This document shows, piece after piece, positions 1 through 11,202 of a stretch of DNA of 64,000 nucleotides; position 1 is the stretch's first letter, and each line of letters opens with the position of its first letter. The stretch is from Pontederia crassipes (lineage: Eukaryota; Streptophyta; Magnoliopsida; Commelinales; Pontederiaceae). Location of the stretch: assembly GCA_030549335.1 (NCBI GenBank), contig CM060188.1, forward strand, positions 10,354,001-10,418,000, written 5' to 3'. The position numbers and the translations under genes are program-made. The notes under the pieces are model-generated. The model did no database searches, was not told the DNA's origin, and saw only the letters and a program-made list of their open reading frames with translations.

Positions 1-296
1 CCTGATATGCCGATTCAATTGTTTTTTATCCGTCAAATATCTCCTGAACTCCATATGCATTGAGCATTATGAAGTGTTTGCATGAGAGTTGATACTACAT
101 AATTTTTCAAGAGACGTTACCATATTCTTCATGCAGCTTCATCAGATATTACTACTTAGTTGTCCTTTTCCTAGTAGCAGTACCCTATGAGTATGATGAT
201 AACTTGGATGAACTCATTTTTTGCACTGCAACATAGTAATGTACTTGTTGCTGAATTCTTACAATTGGGTTGGCTTCTTGTGTGCGTACTTGGCAG
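1..296 (+). other. Intron of the PRR gene at the window edge
   Basis: This stretch is T-rich and ends in a good acceptor (tacttggcag, 287-296) directly before the Val-Thr-Ala codons of the pseudo-receiver domain. The exon expected upstream, with the receiver's acidic-pocket residues, is not in the window. A short open frame begins here but its first residues are intron. Confidence 0.7.
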
Positions 297-3200
297 TGAC
301 TGCTGTTGCAAATGGTTTACAAGCTTGGAAAATCTTAGAAGATCTGACTAATCATATTGACCTTGTCTTGACTGAGGTAGTCATGCCTTGTTTATCTGGT
401 ATTGGTCTTCTGGACAAAATCATGAACCATAAAAGTTGCAAGAATATCCCTGTGATTAGTGAGTATCTATCATTTATTACACTAACCTAGAACTTTTCAT
501 TTGATTTCTTCAAGTCATTTTTTTTATTGAAAAAAGTCATTTCCGTTTGATACTTGTAACTGCTACACCTGGTGAGCTTGTTTGCAGTGATGTCCTCCAA
601 TGATTCGATGGGTACAGTATTTAAATGTTTATCAAAAGGCGCTGTTGACTTTTTGGTGAAACCTATTCGTAAGAATGAGCTTAAAAACCTTTGGCAACAT
701 GTCTGGAGGCGATGCCACAGTGTAAGTTTTTAAAACAACTGCTAACACAAGTTGCCGCACTAAACAAATTCATACCTCATGATGTTATCCTACAAATGAA
801 AATTTGTTCAGTATCTTGAATAGTTGATAAAGTCTAGTCTTAGCAATTCTTTTATGCTCTTGTGAGCTTGTAATCGAGTTCGTTTGGATATGCTCAATTG
901 AGGACCTGGTCTAAAGGTGTCCAAGTTCCTTTCTTGTAGTTCTTAATCACAAATTTATACGGGTACAGTGGCAATGCTTATGACTTGTATGCTTGATAGG
1001 TTGAGATTTGGATAATGCAGAAAATTTGGTAATTTAAATGTGAGAAGTCATAGATACACCAAAATGAATCATGGGTTCTCATATACAAAAGTTCTTCCGA
1101 TTATGCCCTTTATAATCAAATCAAAATGTGGGATGATATTGTAGTATACATCTTTTGACCCTTCTTTCTAATTAAGTTTGTGATTTGATCCTTTTCCCCT
1201 AATATCAATTACTTATCACAAACTCAGTCTAGTGGTAGTGGAAGCGAGAGTGGCATCCAAACCCAAAAGTCCGTTAGGTCTAAAAGTGCTGATGACTCTG
1301 ACAATAATAGTGGCAGCAATGATGATGATGATGATAATGATGATAATGATAATGAAAGCAGTAGACTGAATGCAAGAGATGGCAGTGACAACGGCAGTGG
1401 AACTCAGGTATACTTTTTAGTAGAAGAAATCACTTGTATAATCCAATGGTTTCTGAGTTTTTAATGTGTTCTTTATCATATCTGATATGATAGATTAACT
1501 TGTGTATCTGTAATTCTTCATTCAAGGGAACATAATAAAGTTGTTTTTGCATGAATTTTGAAGTTGAGGTACCTTTAAGTTCAATCTGAGAAAAGGGCTT
1601 GACTATGGTGCTAAGTTTGTGGTGCTAACATCTACATACTTTATCGTGCTTTCCTTTTTATTTTGGTTATGAACAATGTACCAGTCTATCATATTGACTT
1701 TACACATCAATCACTTGGGGACTATTTGAGGTTGATTTATCTTGATATTTTGCTGTATTACTTCAGCAGTTACGTGATTTGTCCACAGTTTGTCCCAATT
1801 TCATCACTGGTTCATGAGATTGTGAAATTATGATTTGCATCTAGATATTTTTGCATTGTCTTGATATTTTATTACAATAGGCCCCACGTCCCATCCAATC
1901 CCCCCGTGGGTTTAGTTATCCTCCGTATAGTATCCCTCATGGTTCCTCTGGATTCATGTGTTAAAGAGGAAAGTTACTGGAAATTAGAAATGCCTAGTCA
2001 TTGACATTAAATCTTTCTAAATTTGAAAATTAGCACAATGAAAGTTGCCATTTTTTATTTGGCTGATTGCAACAAGAATCAAAGAAGTTGTTTCAGAACG
2101 CTTCTGAGAGTCATTGCTCAATTATATCTGAAGTTGTATGAATTCACTCAAGTTTTGTTAATTCCTGTCATTGTTTCATGTGTTTCAAGGATGCTTCACT
2201 TATCTGTCCATTTAATTATTTATAGAATGTGTGCCAAGAGAAGGCTTCTTGAAACATAGGTCCTTAAGTAATCTCCTTTGTGATAAGCAGAGCTCCTGGA
2301 CAAAACGTGCAGTGGAGATTGAGAGCCCTCAACGTGATCAGTTAGTTGATCCTCCTGATAGTACTTGTGCACAGGTTATTCACCCAAAGCCTGAAAACTT
2401 TTGGACTGACTGGGTTTCTACATCGGCTAATGGAGAATGCCAAGGACAAAAGGAACTTGATGGTATGCTCTATTTATGTAGATAAACACTTTGAAGAGTG
2501 ATCCAATTCTCAATTCTCAATAATCTCGTTAATTTGCAATCAATATTATAGATGATCTCATGGGCAAGGACTTGGAGATAGGTGTGCCAAAAAATGCAGA
2601 GAAGATATTTGATTCTTATCAAGCTGAAAAAGCATCCAAGCTAACAGACACGAAGACAGATGAATTACTTGAAACTAATGGAAAAGATGAGAGTGTTAAT
2701 GAGAGCAAGAATTTGTCGGATGAACCAAGCACTCAAGCTGCAGATCTGATGGGTGCAATTGGTGCTACTACTGATATACGGTCAGTTTCTAGAATTACTC
2801 AAGCTCCTAATGGCTTCTCGAAGATCCAAGAAGAACAAGAAAAGATTGGTAATGCTTCGTTGGAATTACCATCACTTGAATTAAGCTTGAAGAGGCTGAG
2901 ATCTACGGCTGATGGAGGAACTGTCGCTCATGAGGATCGCAATGTTCTGAGACGATCCGACCAGTCCGCGTTCACAAGGTGCAAAAATACAAATATTAAA
3001 GCAAGAACATATTTATTTTTTATAGTCCTAGAAATGCTAACTACTGCATCCTTGTGCAAGGTATCACACATCCGTTGCTTCTAATCAAGCTCCGGCAGCT
3101 AATGGAGGAAGTTCACCATTTGAAAGCAGTTCAGAAGCAATGAGAACAGAGTCTACATACAATATGATAGACAATCCAAATGCTGCCCCCCTGAAGCAAG

Positions 3201-4514
3201 GTTCCAATAGCAGCAGCAATGCCAATGACATGGGCTCCACTACAAAGAATGTTTTCACTAATCAATCAACCTACAAGGAAAAGGCATCCACACCGACAAT
3301 CAAGTGTACACAGAATGTGTCAGCTTTCCAGCCAGTACAAAACCGAGCCCCCACAGCTCAGCAACTTGTACAGGAGAAAACAGAAGATGAGAAAACAGCT
3401 ACAGCAAGAGGACAATCAAGAGGCCAGCATCAAGTCCAAGTTCAACATCACCATCACCACTATCATCACCACCACCTCCATGTTCATAACATGCAGCAGC
3501 AACAGCAACAACAACCGCCACCGCCACCACAACTGGACCGTGATGGTTTGTCTGTCAAAAATATGGCTACAGATGTTATAGAATGTGGATCATCTGATGT
3601 ATTTGGTAGACAAGTTGAAGGTAATGCCACCAATTACAGTGTGCATGGGAGCAATTCAAGCAGCAATCACGGTAGCAATGGGCATAATGGAAGTACCACA
3701 GCAGTTAAAGTTGGGGAACCAAATATAGAGAGTGTTAACGGAATTGCAGACCAGTATGGACCTGTAGGCGGAAATGGGAGTGGCAGTGGCAGTGGCAGTG
3801 GCGTAGATCAGCATCGATATACTCAAAGAGAGGCTGCCTTGAAAAAATTCCGGCAGAAGAGAAAAGAAAGGAACTTTGGAAAGAAGGTAGCTAGCAATCT
3901 TTTATTGCATCTCTTTGTTAATATTTAGTTTAATTTGTCCAACCTTTATTTGCAGAGAAGTGTATAAGCTGTCATGATTTTCTCTTGATAGATCAATGAC
4001 AGAAACCCAAAAAAAAGGGGATCATAACAAGGACTCTTCAAATACGGCAACTATCTGCTCTATTTGAATTGGAAGCTGTCCAACCTAAAGGAAAAGGCAA
4101 AAAGATAAAAAAACCCTATGAAAAACTTGAGAAATTTGCAACGGTAACAAATTGCAATGTATCATTAATAGTTTCCATTCGTTCTGAGAAAACGTCAGAC
4201 TGGTAATATTGACTATATTTGATAGTAGTTTCTCCCTTTATTATGATATTATATTTTATTAGCTTGCGATTTCTCCTGTCATTATCTTGTGTTCTCTTGG
4301 AACCTTTTCAAGGGAGGTGTGGATAGATGTGATATTGTATTTGGTTTAATCGCAGGTTCGTTACCAGAGCAGGAAGAGACTTGCAGAGCAGCGCCCCCGA
4401 ATGCGTGGGCAATTTGTGCGGCAGACTGCACGGGAAGAAATAGGTGCCAGGAAGCAGAGAGATGACAACAATGACGATTGCAATGGACACACATGTGCCA
4501 CTGAAGATAGATAA
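297..4514 (+). CDS. PRR73-like: Pseudo-response regulator, PRR7/PRR37/PRR73 clade (5' partial)
   Basis: Circadian-clock transcriptional repressor acting in the nucleus. Exons read by eye: 297-458, 588-721, 1228-1407, 2291-2462, 2552-2978, 3061-3886, 4356-4514; together they give 685 codons in one frame, and the first exon starts inside a Val codon, so upstream exons lie outside the window. Exons 1-2 hold the second half of the pseudo-receiver domain ([48 protein letters not shown]). Glu replaces the phospho-acceptor Asp, as is normal for PRRs. Next come a Ser/Asp-rich linker, SSWTKRAVE, an LxLxL EAR-type motif (LELSLKRLR) of the kind that recruits TOPLESS in PRR5/7/9, a His-rich then Gln/Pro tract near 3445-3530, and a CCT domain ([20 protein letters not shown] continuing [20 protein letters not shown]) split by the last intron. 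CCT domains bind DNA and are nuclear. Clade placement is by motif memory; the choice among PRR3, 7, 37 and 73 is not certain. Confidence 0.93.
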
Positions 4515-6065
4515 TTTCTCATTCTAAAGCAGTTATTTGATCCATAACATGGTAGTTTTCCATCTTGAATGACCTGATATTAAAAACCAAGTACTTTAGC
4601 TCTGTGTGTGTGTTGCAGAACTTGCTTTATGATTAACATGTATAAATAAATGCATCTGATACAATTTGCCATTATTCTAATTATGCCTGTTATGTTTCCA
4701 TACTATCATTTCATATTTACATTACGTAACAGGATGGATGGCATATGACTGTCATTATTTCTTGTCCCATTGTTACTTCTGATTTCTATGCTCGACTCCA
4801 TTAATGTTGCATCATTCACAGCAACAGCATTCGTATGTTTGCATGTTCTTTGCTTATGGTTGATGAATGAGATTTTTAGTAAACAATCCTTAAATCCTCT
4901 ATCTAATTTAGCTAATTGGTCATCTAGGGACATTTTATTACTAGGCGTCCTTTAGAATAAGGATTCAACTTTTGTACTATCTATTTAAATGTGTAGCACA
5001 TTCTACCTTGATGTTAGGGTTCTGCTGAATCCAACCTCGTTGGTTTGAGATCAAAATCTTTAGACCTCCTACTCTCCTCTTGCTTTATGGCCTGATAAGT
5101 GATAACTCGGCTCGGGCAGTCATTTAAAAAGCGTGCACTACTCTAAAATCTTTCTTGCTTTCTCTACGTTTATCAATTTTAATATTTATATTTACAAGTT
5201 TAGTTGTATGATGTTGCACTATAATTTTGTTTTAAGTCAACCAATTGATCCCGAGCATTGGGGCGGCTTCAAAGTTGAACAATGAAATTTGAAGAAAATA
5301 ATGAGTTTATCTCACAACTATTATCTATAATTATATTATAATGCAGTTTGTAATTAATTGCACGAACGATGGCATGCTTATTGATAGGTGCAAAAATCAT
5401 AGCACTATTCTTTTTTTTTTTGTCATCCGGTAGATCATTTAACTGATTATCATGTTCAAGCTTCTTATTAACCCTATCATAATATTTATGTCATATGTTT
5501 TGGGATGTTGAAATAAATGCAGTGGCAATATATAAATTTATCTCTGATGTATAATTATCAAAATAAGGGAGAAATGCCTTCCCGTCCACTTGCAAAAGAA
5601 AACAGTAGCGTAGATTAGTGATATAAAAGTGTAAAACTTTGTTTTCTTTCCTCTTTTACTTTTTATTATCCAAATTTTCATGTATGATAAAGACTGGCTA
5701 TAGCATAATTTTCATTGATTGCAATTTACCTCTTGGTACTGATTCAACTAATGTTTGTGAGTAAAATATCGGAGTAAAAATTTGGAAGTTAGAATGTTGA
5801 AGAAATTTATGTTTCTTGCTTCGAACTAGATATTACAAGCAATTTCGATATGACGGTTTATATAAAAAGTATCTTATTCCATTTCATGATAAATATACCA
5901 CAATCGGAAAAAAATAGCAATTGTAACAAGTAAGTCGAGCCGTTGGATGTAACTTTCTATTATTAGCTAAATTACCCAAGAAATCAACCTATTAGCAAAT
6001 GAAGAAAGATACAACGATCATGATCTAGAATTTAATGCCCAAGTACTAAAATGAAATATTACAAA
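4515..6065. other. PRR 3' UTR and AT-rich intergenic DNA
   Basis: The first 150-200 bases after the PRR stop are probably 3' UTR (an aataaatgc stretch lies near 4645). The remainder is AT-rich, with no conserved coding frame, no RNA gene and no clear repeat up to the MITE at 6066. Confidence 0.45.
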
Positions 6066-6509
6066 GAATTATTTTTTTAAATCTCCTCTAAACTATAGTG
6101 ATTTTATGATGTCTCTAAATTTATTGTAATTTTCACTTCGATTCTTACGTATGATCCTATTAATATTTATGTTATTTTTATTTTTTTATTTATAAAAAGA
6201 CTAAAGTGCCCTTATATGAATCGTGCTTTCTTTTAATGTTTTTAAAAAATAGTATAATAAAAATAATTAAAAATTAGAAAAGGATCTTTGATATTACTGA
6301 TTTATCAAAATAATTTATTTTATTTTAAATATCAAAAGAAAAAATAATACATGGAATGACATTTTAATCTTTTCATAAATAAAAAAATAAAAATAATGAA
6401 AAAGTTAATAAATTATTAAGAAGGAATGAAATGAAAATAGTGATAAAGTTTAGAAAAGTAAATTTATAGTTTAAGATTAGATATGAAAAATCGTTAAAAA
6501 AAATAATCC
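6066..6509. mobile_element. Mutator-type MITE, copy 1 (444 bp)
   Basis: Flanked by a perfect 9-bp direct repeat TATTACAAA (6057-6065 and 6510-6518). The ends are inverted repeats: GAATTATTTTTTTAA at the left, and GGATTATTTTTTTTAA when the right end is read on the minus strand. Similarity continues inward for roughly 80 bases (ctaaactata, taaatttattgtaattttca and their complements). No coding capacity. A 9-bp duplication with long AT-rich TIRs beginning with G fits a non-autonomous Mutator-like element. Copies 2 and 3 are at 14645 and 43777. Confidence 0.72.
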
Positions 6510-6518
6510 TATTACAAA

Positions 6519-7781
6519 AGTTATCTCGATTGCCAATATTTTTTTTTTTCATTCAGTAAAAAAGAAACCCAATGCTCGTCAGTTTTAACTTTAACTTTAT
6601 GTCAACGGTTGCATGGACTAATTCATAAGAAATAAATACAAAATAAAACACGACACCCGAAAAAAAAAACTACAAAAAGTCAAAGCTGTGTGCAACTTGA
6701 TATAGAAATGAATCATGAATAAGATAAGGGTGTCTTCAATAGTCAACAATAGTGGATGATATTTGAATCTTTATGTGTTAAATCAAATCTTTCGTTTTAC
6801 ATTGAGGAAAAAAAACAAATTTATTACAATGAAATATTCGCAATTCTAAATATACATCTTTGTTCTAAATTCGCTGACCCAGATTATTTATCATTAATTA
6901 ATAAAAAAACATGATAGAAAGACAACTAGAAACAAATGAAATGCATTTGCAAGATGGTTTTGACCACGTTCCGAAGGGTCCGAAGCCTCAGAAGCAAGAT
7001 GAACTAGTCATAAGTGGCTCTTAATTATCTCTAAGACTTCTTTGAGTTCTTTCACCATTAGGTAATGTACCAATATTTAATTATAATATGGAACTGCATA
7101 TGTATATGTATGTATATAATTTTTTTTTCTAATTGTAGGTAGTCAACTGCAATGAAATAAATATGGGCAAAGATAACCCCACGAAAATAGTCATATGTTG
7201 GCTTTTATTGATGAACGCAAAAAATCAATTGACAGCAGTTGACATAGAGAAATATCTTTGAATGAATAGAACATAAGACTTTTCAATATCGAAATAAATA
7301 TATATTTTTTATATCATTGAAAAGATCAAGTATATATATATATGTTAATAAACAAAATATACTTTAAAATTCTACTGTTTAAAAAAGTAACAGATTTAAT
7401 CACCTTGTATGAACCATATGCATGCTAAGCTATAAACTAATGGCATGTTGCAAACATACTCAAAATATGGAAAAAAGTCAAATGTGTACAAATGTTTTAC
7501 TGTTTTTGCTCTTTTATATTTTACAAATTTTACTTATAAATCAAATTTTCGAAAGGAAAAATACGTCGGCTCCGTCTCTAGATATCATTATAATTTTCAT
7601 AATGGCATCCGAATTCTTCAGCATCATATCAAACATATCGGCCATATAAGTTATACAATCCACGTATAAAGAAATATATGTAGAGATATACACTACTATT
7701 ATAAAATATTTCTATGATTTAAATTTTATAATATATAGAAAAAATGTATATATACACACACGATATTCAACTTTAGCATAC

Positions 7782-7823
<42 letters not shown>

Positions 7824-7886
7824 CATCACAAAATAACATTATAGTAACTTCTAGGCTTACTAGAGAAGGACAGCTAATTTGCATTA

Positions 7887-7921
<35 letters not shown>

Positions 7922-7987
7922 TAAGATCAAGGCCGTCGGTTGCGTCAAATGGACGGCAGTGATATTAAGCTATTTCTTTTTTTTTAA
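6519..7987. other. AT-rich intergenic DNA with TA microsatellites
   Basis: No supportable gene. It contains two uninterrupted TA runs (about 7786-7821 and 7890-7919) and smaller ones. Small overlapping frames around 7422-7669 have no recognisable domain and are of the kind AT-rich DNA gives by chance. Confidence 0.5.
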
Positions 7988-8111
7988 GTGTCCGTCCTAT
8001 TTACGGGAACTTTTCCATGTTCGAAATTATTAACACAATTTAATTCGAAACCGGAAAGAATAGAAAGAGACGATTCGAACACGAGGCTACTATACCCAGC
8101 GAGCTCTTGGT
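7988..8111 (-). mobile_element. Short SINE-like insertion just upstream of the PBL kinase
   Basis: Read on the minus strand, the element opens with a pol III-like head (gagctcgctgggtatagtag followed by gtgttcgaatcg, resembling a tRNA B box) and ends in an A-rich tail. It is flanked by an imperfect direct repeat: TATTTCTTTTTTTTTAA-like at 7971-7987 and TATTTCCTTTTTAA at 8112-8125. The A-to-B box distance is shorter than in a real tRNA, so the family is unsure. It ends about 240 bp upstream of the kinase ATG. Confidence 0.42.
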
Positions 8112-8353
8112 TATTTCCTTTTTAAACGGGCTTTCTATCGCTCTCATTTCTTAAATACAGTTTTTTAACTCCCGCAAGTGACTGCGACTGCATCTTCTTC
8201 TTCTTCTTTATTTCCTCTGTCACGCTCTGACTTCATCTCAGGCAAAGAAAAAGAGAGCAAGCGACGGAAAAAAGAACGGAACCGGAAAGGAGAGCAGAGA
8301 GCAGAGAGCAGAGAGAGATAGAAGGGTCTGAGCTTGAGGAAAATTAGAGGGAG

Positions 8354-11202
8354 ATGGGGGGATGCTTTCCCTGCGCTGGTGAGCCCAAGACCTTCGAGAA
8401 GGAGCAGATCCAAGCGCCCATAGGTACAGGATGAGACATCCTAAGAAAGCATGCTTTCTTTTTCAGCTATTTATTTTGTTTCATTCATTCGGTTCTTTTC
8501 TTCTGCTTGTGTGTGTGTGTGTGTGAAAGAGGGAGCTCTTTGATCGGTGAGTTTTTGGCGATTTGATGCTGGTAGTTGTTTTCCGACACGGAAAAAGTCT
8601 GGTTCTTTGAACTTTTTGATGTAGTTATTGATCACCATGAAAAGAAATGCACAAAATCTTCGATTTTTTCATCCTAGGAGGCTAGGACGATGGGAAGCTC
8701 CTGTAGAGGAGGAGGAGGAAGCTCCTCTTGTTGATGGATTGGCATCAGGGCGATGATGCGATTAGAAGTTAATAGTTGGTACAGATGGTCTGCTTGGTAG
8801 CGTAAACATCTGGTTCTTTCGGCCACATTAATTCCTGATGTGGGTAAAAGTTTAATGCACAAAGGTGATCCGAGGTTGTGCAGTAATTGGTAAAACAGGC
8901 ACCTTTTTTGTTATTTGATACCTGCGACAATTAGAGCCTGTTCATTTCTTTTTTGTCTCGGGCTTGTGGATGGAGTACAAAGTTTAAGTTCGATGCCTGT
9001 GTAACAAAAAAAATCCCTTCAAAAAAAGTGTAGCAAAAAAGATTCGCCCTTTTGTGTGAAATGGATCATGCTGTTTTTAGGTTATAATGAATCATCTTGA
9101 GCTTTGCAAGCAGATTTGTGTTCATTGAAGGGGATATTTGGTTCTATTTAAGGTTGTTCAAAGATTTGTGTTCATCTTGGCCTGTTTTTGGTGTGTGCAC
9201 TTTCGGCTTTTGCTGGTTATTGAGACTCAGATAGAAACTCCTGGATAGTGTAGTTTCATCTTTGAATATGTTTCTTGCATTTATTAGCTTTATTCGTTAT
9301 CACTCTTCTTTGCCACTGTTGAGTTATTGACCCTTAGTTACATGTTGCTCTGTGAAAATTTTTAAACAGAGAAGTCAAGATCCAATGGCTCACATGATCT
9401 TAAGAAACAGAGATCCCTAAACCAAAAGGATGTACCGAATAGTGGTTCAGGACACATTGCTGCTCAAACTTTCACATTCCGTGAACTGGCTGCAGCAACT
9501 AAGAACTTTAGAGCTGATTGCCTTCTGGGAGAGGGAGGATTTGGGCGTGTTTACAAAGGCAGGCTGGAAAGTAACAATCAGGTAAGATCTACAAAGTCCT
9601 TACCTCTTTTCTCTTTTTTTTTTTTCTTTTATGTTGTTAGTGATCTCACTAAAATGGATTGTGAAATTCGTCACTGAGACACAAAATTCAAACTTGTTGG
9701 AGATATTAAATTCTTTGTCCATTCAACTTTCTTTTGGGTTAAGCTTCTTCTAATATTATTTAGGAGTGTATGATCATAATTTCTTTAACCGTTTAATTAT
9801 TTTCTTCTAAAGATATAGGGTCATGATCATAATTTTTTTAATGCAATGAAAAGCTATCTTTTATTCCTTATATTTTTTTCGAACTCTTTGTGTATATATC
9901 GTCGATAACATAAGATCTTTCATGGAGAACAGATCGTGGCTATTAAGCAGCTTGATCGTAATGGATTACAAGGGAACAGGGAATTTCTTGTTGAAGTTCT
10001 GATGTTAAGTCTACTTCACCACCACAATCTTGTCAACTTGATTGGTTATTGTGCTGATGGGGATCAAAGGCTTTTGGTTTATGAATTCATGCCATTAGGA
10101 TCTCTAGAAGACCATCTTCACGGTATGCTACTTTCTGCAGCCTCATGATTACTTAACGCGTGATTAATTGCCAGTTATTGGCTTACACTATTATCTCAAT
10201 ATTTTTGCAACAGACCCTTCTCCAGATAGGAATCGACTTGACTGGAACACAAGGATGAAAATAGCTGCTGGTGCAGCCAAAGGATTAGAATATTTGCATG
10301 ACAAAGCCAGTCCTCCTGTTATATACCGCGATCTGAAGTGTTCTAACATTTTACTGGATGAAGGTTATCATCCAAAGCTATCTGATTTTGGCTTGGCCAA
10401 GCTCGGTCCTGTGGGAGACAACACCCACGTTTCCACTAGAGTGATGGGTACATATGGGTATTGTGCACCTGAGTATGCTATGACAGGACAGCTCACACTA
10501 AAATCAGATGTTTATAGCTTTGGTGTTGTTCTTTTAGAGCTCATCACTGGAAGGAAGGCTATTGACAACTCTAGAGGTGCAGGAGAGCACAATCTTGTAG
10601 CATGGGTAAGGATCATGACTTTTTTTGTATTTCCCTCCTTAATCTAGTACTGTTAAGTATAAATTCATTGAATGAAAAAATATGCCTCACTTCATCTTAG
10701 TGTGAAACAATTACCTGGGATTCATGAGAGGCCTTTTTCTTTCATATTTCATTGAGGAATTCTCTCTGTTGGCTAATTGTTTCTAGGAATCTTTTGTCCT
10801 ATTGGATGGAACTATTATTAAGGTTAGATATTTATTTCCACTTCTAATGGTCATTCAAAATAATATTCTTGCATTTGGATGCAGGCACGACCATTGTTCA
10901 AAGACAGGAGGAAATTTTCTCAGATGGCTGATCCTGGCCTTCAGGGTCAGTATCCTGTGCGCGGTTTATACCAGGCTCTTGCAGTCGCTGCCATGTGCGT
11001 TCAGGAGCAGCCTACCATGAGACCTCTAATAGCTGATGTTGTTACGGCTCTATCTTACCTTGCCTCACTGACTTACATTCCTGAGAAGAATCCAAATGCC
11101 TCTAGATTCACAGCACCAGGCACCCCACCTAGAGCAAGAAGAGACAGGGAGAAAAGGCAAAGTGGTGGATCAGGAAGAGACTTTCTAAGGGCAACAAGAT
11201 GA
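8354..11202 (+). CDS. PBL: Receptor-like cytoplasmic kinase VII (PBS1-like, PBL27/PBL5/6-type)
   Basis: Ser/Thr kinase that relays signals from plasma-membrane pattern-recognition or growth receptors. Exons: 8354-8423, 9370-9581, 9933-10122, 10214-10605, 10885-11202, giving 393 residues, a usual length. The N-terminus MGGCFPC offers Gly2 for myristoylation and Cys4/Cys7 for palmitoylation, so membrane anchoring is expected. Kinase motifs are complete: [11 protein letters not shown] (about 77-87), VAIK Lys near 99, YRDLKCSN with catalytic Asp near 197, DFG at 215-217, activation loop [14 protein letters not shown], and [20 protein letters not shown]. The basic Ser-rich C-terminus (to RDFLRATR) lies outside the kinase fold. 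The start is the first ATG after a purine-rich leader (about 8215-8350) and the only one giving the acylation motif. Intact and probably active. PBL subgroup assignment is by resemblance only. Confidence 0.95.

Noticed and set aside
361-420. Glu instead of Asp at the PRR receiver phospho-site as a lost function
   Set aside because: This replacement defines the pseudo-receiver family and is not unusual.
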